Source: Dioscorea cayenensis subsp. rotundata (lineage: Eukaryota; Streptophyta; Magnoliopsida; Dioscoreales; Dioscoreaceae). Taken from it: a DNA stretch of 64,000 nucleotides. Location of the stretch: positions 372,001 to 436,000 of the forward strand of contig NC_052472.1 of assembly GCF_009730915.1 (NCBI RefSeq), in the 5' to 3' direction. The notes beneath the pieces are model-generated. The model was given only the letters and a program-made list of their open reading frames with translations, did no database searches and had not been told where the DNA came from. Each line of letters starts with the position of its first letter. Within the stretch, counting starts at the first letter, position 1. This document shows, piece by piece, positions 61,522-64,000 of this stretch. Made by a program: the position numbers and the translations under genes.

Positions 61522-61664
61522 TGTTCAGAATTCCCAAGGTAAACCAAGCAGTTGAATCCAAATTGGGAGTGTACAAATAGCAGTATCTAAATTCAACCTC
61601 GAATGTTATTTGTTCAACACAAACAAACATTTATCTCGATCATCACCAAAACCATGATACCTCC

Positions 61665-61680
61665 AGTTAAATACTGTGTT
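61665..61680. repeat. LINE target-site duplication, 5' side of element
   Basis: AGTTAAATACTGTGTT, identical to 56489-56504. Confidence 0.9.
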
Positions 61681-64000
61681 AGCCTGATTATAGATATTTA
61701 GCTTCATAAGTTATTTTTATCAACCCTTGCATCAAGAGGCAATGGTGATTTTTTTTAGAAAATAGTGGTAATTACAACTAAATACCTATTATAACATGTC
61801 TTATAGATTTACAACAAAAACTTTTTTTATCTTGAGAAGATTCACAAATATATATATATATATATATATAGGCATTTTAATCCTTTTAGCACCATTTTTG
61901 CAGCATAAATCCCAATTTTTTTTAAATTTTTTTTACAAATGTTCATAATTTTTTTAAATAAACCCCCAAATTCTTTGCCTTTCATATTTTCACAATTTTA
62001 TTAAATAAGCCCAAAATTCATGTATTTTGATATTTTTCTACGAATTTTGCAAATAAATCCCCAAGTTTCTTTTATATTTCTCACGAACTTTGCAAATAGA
62101 TCCTTGACAATTTCTCTTTTCGCATTTTTTTCATAAACTCACAACCAAACTTCTAAAAGTTCATCTTTTATTATAAATTCTACAAATTGGTAGTATTTCT
62201 TTTAGATTTCAATAAACATTATCTTCATTTACTGATCACAATAATCATTATTTTCAAAAGCTTAGATAAGCACAAGAACATAACTAATTTCCTATCTCTT
62301 TCTGTTCTTGTTCTATTCGCATTCATGTTTCATGGAATTCCCTTTTTTTTTTTTAATAATTTAAACTCAAATTTGATAGTGTATATATATATATATATAT
62401 ATACTTTTGATATTGGTTGACAATAAAGTATGCTTTCTTCCGTGTGAGGTCATCACACCCTCCTCTCTTTCTAAATTTCGCTTGAATTTTCCTTTTTTTT
62501 TTTCCCTTCCATTTTCATTCTTATCCAAATCCTACCATCTGCCTGGTTTTGTTTCATAGGTCCGACATCAATTTTTTTGAATCTTCAATTTAATATTTAA
62601 ATTTCATTATCTTATATACTCTTTTTTTATAAAATTTAATTTACATCCAATTATTTAAAATTCAATTTTAGATGTTGGTTGTTAACTCAGTATTGCATGC
62701 TCTATGGCACCTCACTAGTTGAAATTAAAAATTTAAACATAAATGTCAAATTCATATATATATTGACAAAGAAATCTTGTTGATCCCTCAATTGATTGAT
62801 AAAATATCGCCAAAAATTAAAAGAGAATTGATATTGAATGTTTATGTGCCTTTTTTAACACCTGGAACAATAAATGGACAAGTTCATCTCATTGTCATAT
62901 GTCCTTTTTAATGCTTCCAAGTCTAACATGTGATTAATGTTTATCAAAAATTTAAGGTGCAATAAAAAAGAATGAGTGCAAGTTTCATAATAAAGATGGA
63001 TTAAATATTAATGCACTGTATTTGTTTTTTTAAAAAACATAGACTAATTTCTAATATATCTAATATTTGAATTAATATAATAAAATAACATATAGAATTG
63101 ATGTAGAGGTCCTTTTCATAATTACACAAGACTTGGACTCTTTGAATTTTTTGCCAACACTTGTCATCAAATTGTGTTCATTTTGACGCTATATATGAAA
63201 AGAAAGACTATGTAATACTATGTATAATAAAATAAATAAATAAAGTTAGGTAAGTTATCATGGTTAGGTAAGTTATCTTTGTAGAAGAAAGATAAGATGG
63301 ATGACTCATTGCTTTGAAATAAGTCATTGATATATATATATATATATATTTATAAGATGCGCCAATTGGTCTCTTAATAGTTAATACATGTTTATGGATA
63401 AGATCTTATGGGTGCCTATCCATAAATCAAAAAGAGTTCATTTATTTCCTTGTAAATTTATTTATTTTATAATTCACATTAATTTTTTAAATTTTTTAAA
63501 AGATAAAAAATTAGTAACCTCTTTCGCATTTATTTTATAAAGACCACCTACATAATAACCTAGCTGTTTGGATAACCATGACTCCAATTAATTTTTTTTT
63601 TAATTTTCACAATGTTGTTTTTTTTTAATTTATTTATATTTATAATAATTTTATATATAAAAAATATGAAACAATATAAATAAATATATATATATATATA
63701 TATGAGATCCCATCATTTAGGAAACATCTATCTATTTCCAATCAACACCACCTCCACTGAAATATCACTCTCTCAACCAATTCAACCTCACCGATGTCGG
63801 CAAATTATATATAATGTAAATTTTGATAAAGAAGATATGAATGGACCAAAACACCCCTACCGTGAAAGGCTGTCTATGCACGTGTGTCTTTGCCATCATA
63901 AATCCGAGCCTATCTATTGACAGTTTTGAAACATTTATTTATATATATATTGTGTTTATCTTTAAAAAGAAACCCTCCCCAAATTTCCCACCTATCTCTT
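61681..64000. other. Gene-free AT-rich DNA at the window end
   Basis: Between about 61900 and 62110 a degenerate ~60-bp unit (TTTGCAAATAAATCCCCAA type) recurs three or four times. (TA)n tracts lie at 61850-61871, 62382-62402, 63331-63349 and 63685-63703. No gene recognised. Confidence 0.45.

Larger units (their letters stand above)
56505..61664 (-). mobile_element. L1-type LINE, decayed, 5'-truncated, with two nested MITEs
   Basis: Bounded by a perfect 16-bp target duplication (56489-56504 and 61665-61680) and a short A tail (T-run from 56505). About 4.1 kb is LINE once the two nested elements are removed. Order on the minus strand: the end of a DUF4283 domain and a CCHC knuckle (ORF1), an endonuclease remnant, reverse transcriptase, zf-RVT. 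The N-terminal halves of DUF4283 and of the endonuclease are missing, pointing to 5' truncation at insertion and an internal deletion. Several stops and frame changes are present, so it cannot be autonomous. Confidence 0.9.

Overview
This window is nuclear DNA of a flowering plant. It is AT-rich and its genes carry many GT-AG introns. It holds plant-type genes (XTH wall enzymes, an HD-Zip II factor, a MAG4/p115 golgin, a mitochondrial TatB-like gene, FANCL), many small MITEs, a non-LTR LINE and a nuclear tRNA-His. A run of exactly 1,000 N (21407-22406) marks a scaffold gap. I cannot name the species.

Layout. 0.1-1.5 kb: SNU13, a K-turn-binding spliceosome/snoRNP protein, complete in five exons. 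1.8-2.8 kb: two MITEs. 3.1-5.1 kb (minus): a mitochondrial TatB-like gene, intact at its 3' end and decayed at its 5' end. 6.2-14.8 kb: a large MAG4/golgin candidate 6 (p115/USO1) gene whose first exons are unusual. 15.9-20.8 kb: a GC-richer transposon-like island with pieces of a Ulp1-like (C48) protease gene on the minus strand. Its non-coding segments carry arrays of a TTAA(A)GCG / TTTAAAC core repeated every 20-22 bp; this is the most unusual structure in the window. 22.6-25.2 kb: an acidic single-pass membrane protein gene of unknown function. 26.6-29.7 kb (minus): a TauE/SafE family transporter, 12 exons. 36.1-37.3 and 40.0-41.2 kb: two XTH genes in the same orientation. 41.9-44.7 kb (minus): FANCL with a tandemly duplicated last exon. 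45.6 kb (minus): tRNA-His(GTG). 47.7-49.0 kb (minus): HD-Zip class II factor. 49-56.5 kb: gene-free DNA with a MULE-type hairpin MITE. 56.5-61.7 kb (minus): a decayed L1-type LINE between perfect 16-bp target duplications, with two MITEs nested inside. 61.7-64 kb: AT-rich, no gene seen.

The genes form no operon-like unit. They are ordinary single plant genes for RNA processing, ER-Golgi trafficking, membrane transport, wall remodelling, DNA repair and transcription. Exon joins were worked out by hand from reading frame, splice dinucleotides and remembered family sequences. For SNU13, MAG4, TauE/SafE, both XTHs, FANCL and HD-Zip II the joined exons stay in frame and give lengths normal for the family. 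No alignment or search was run.
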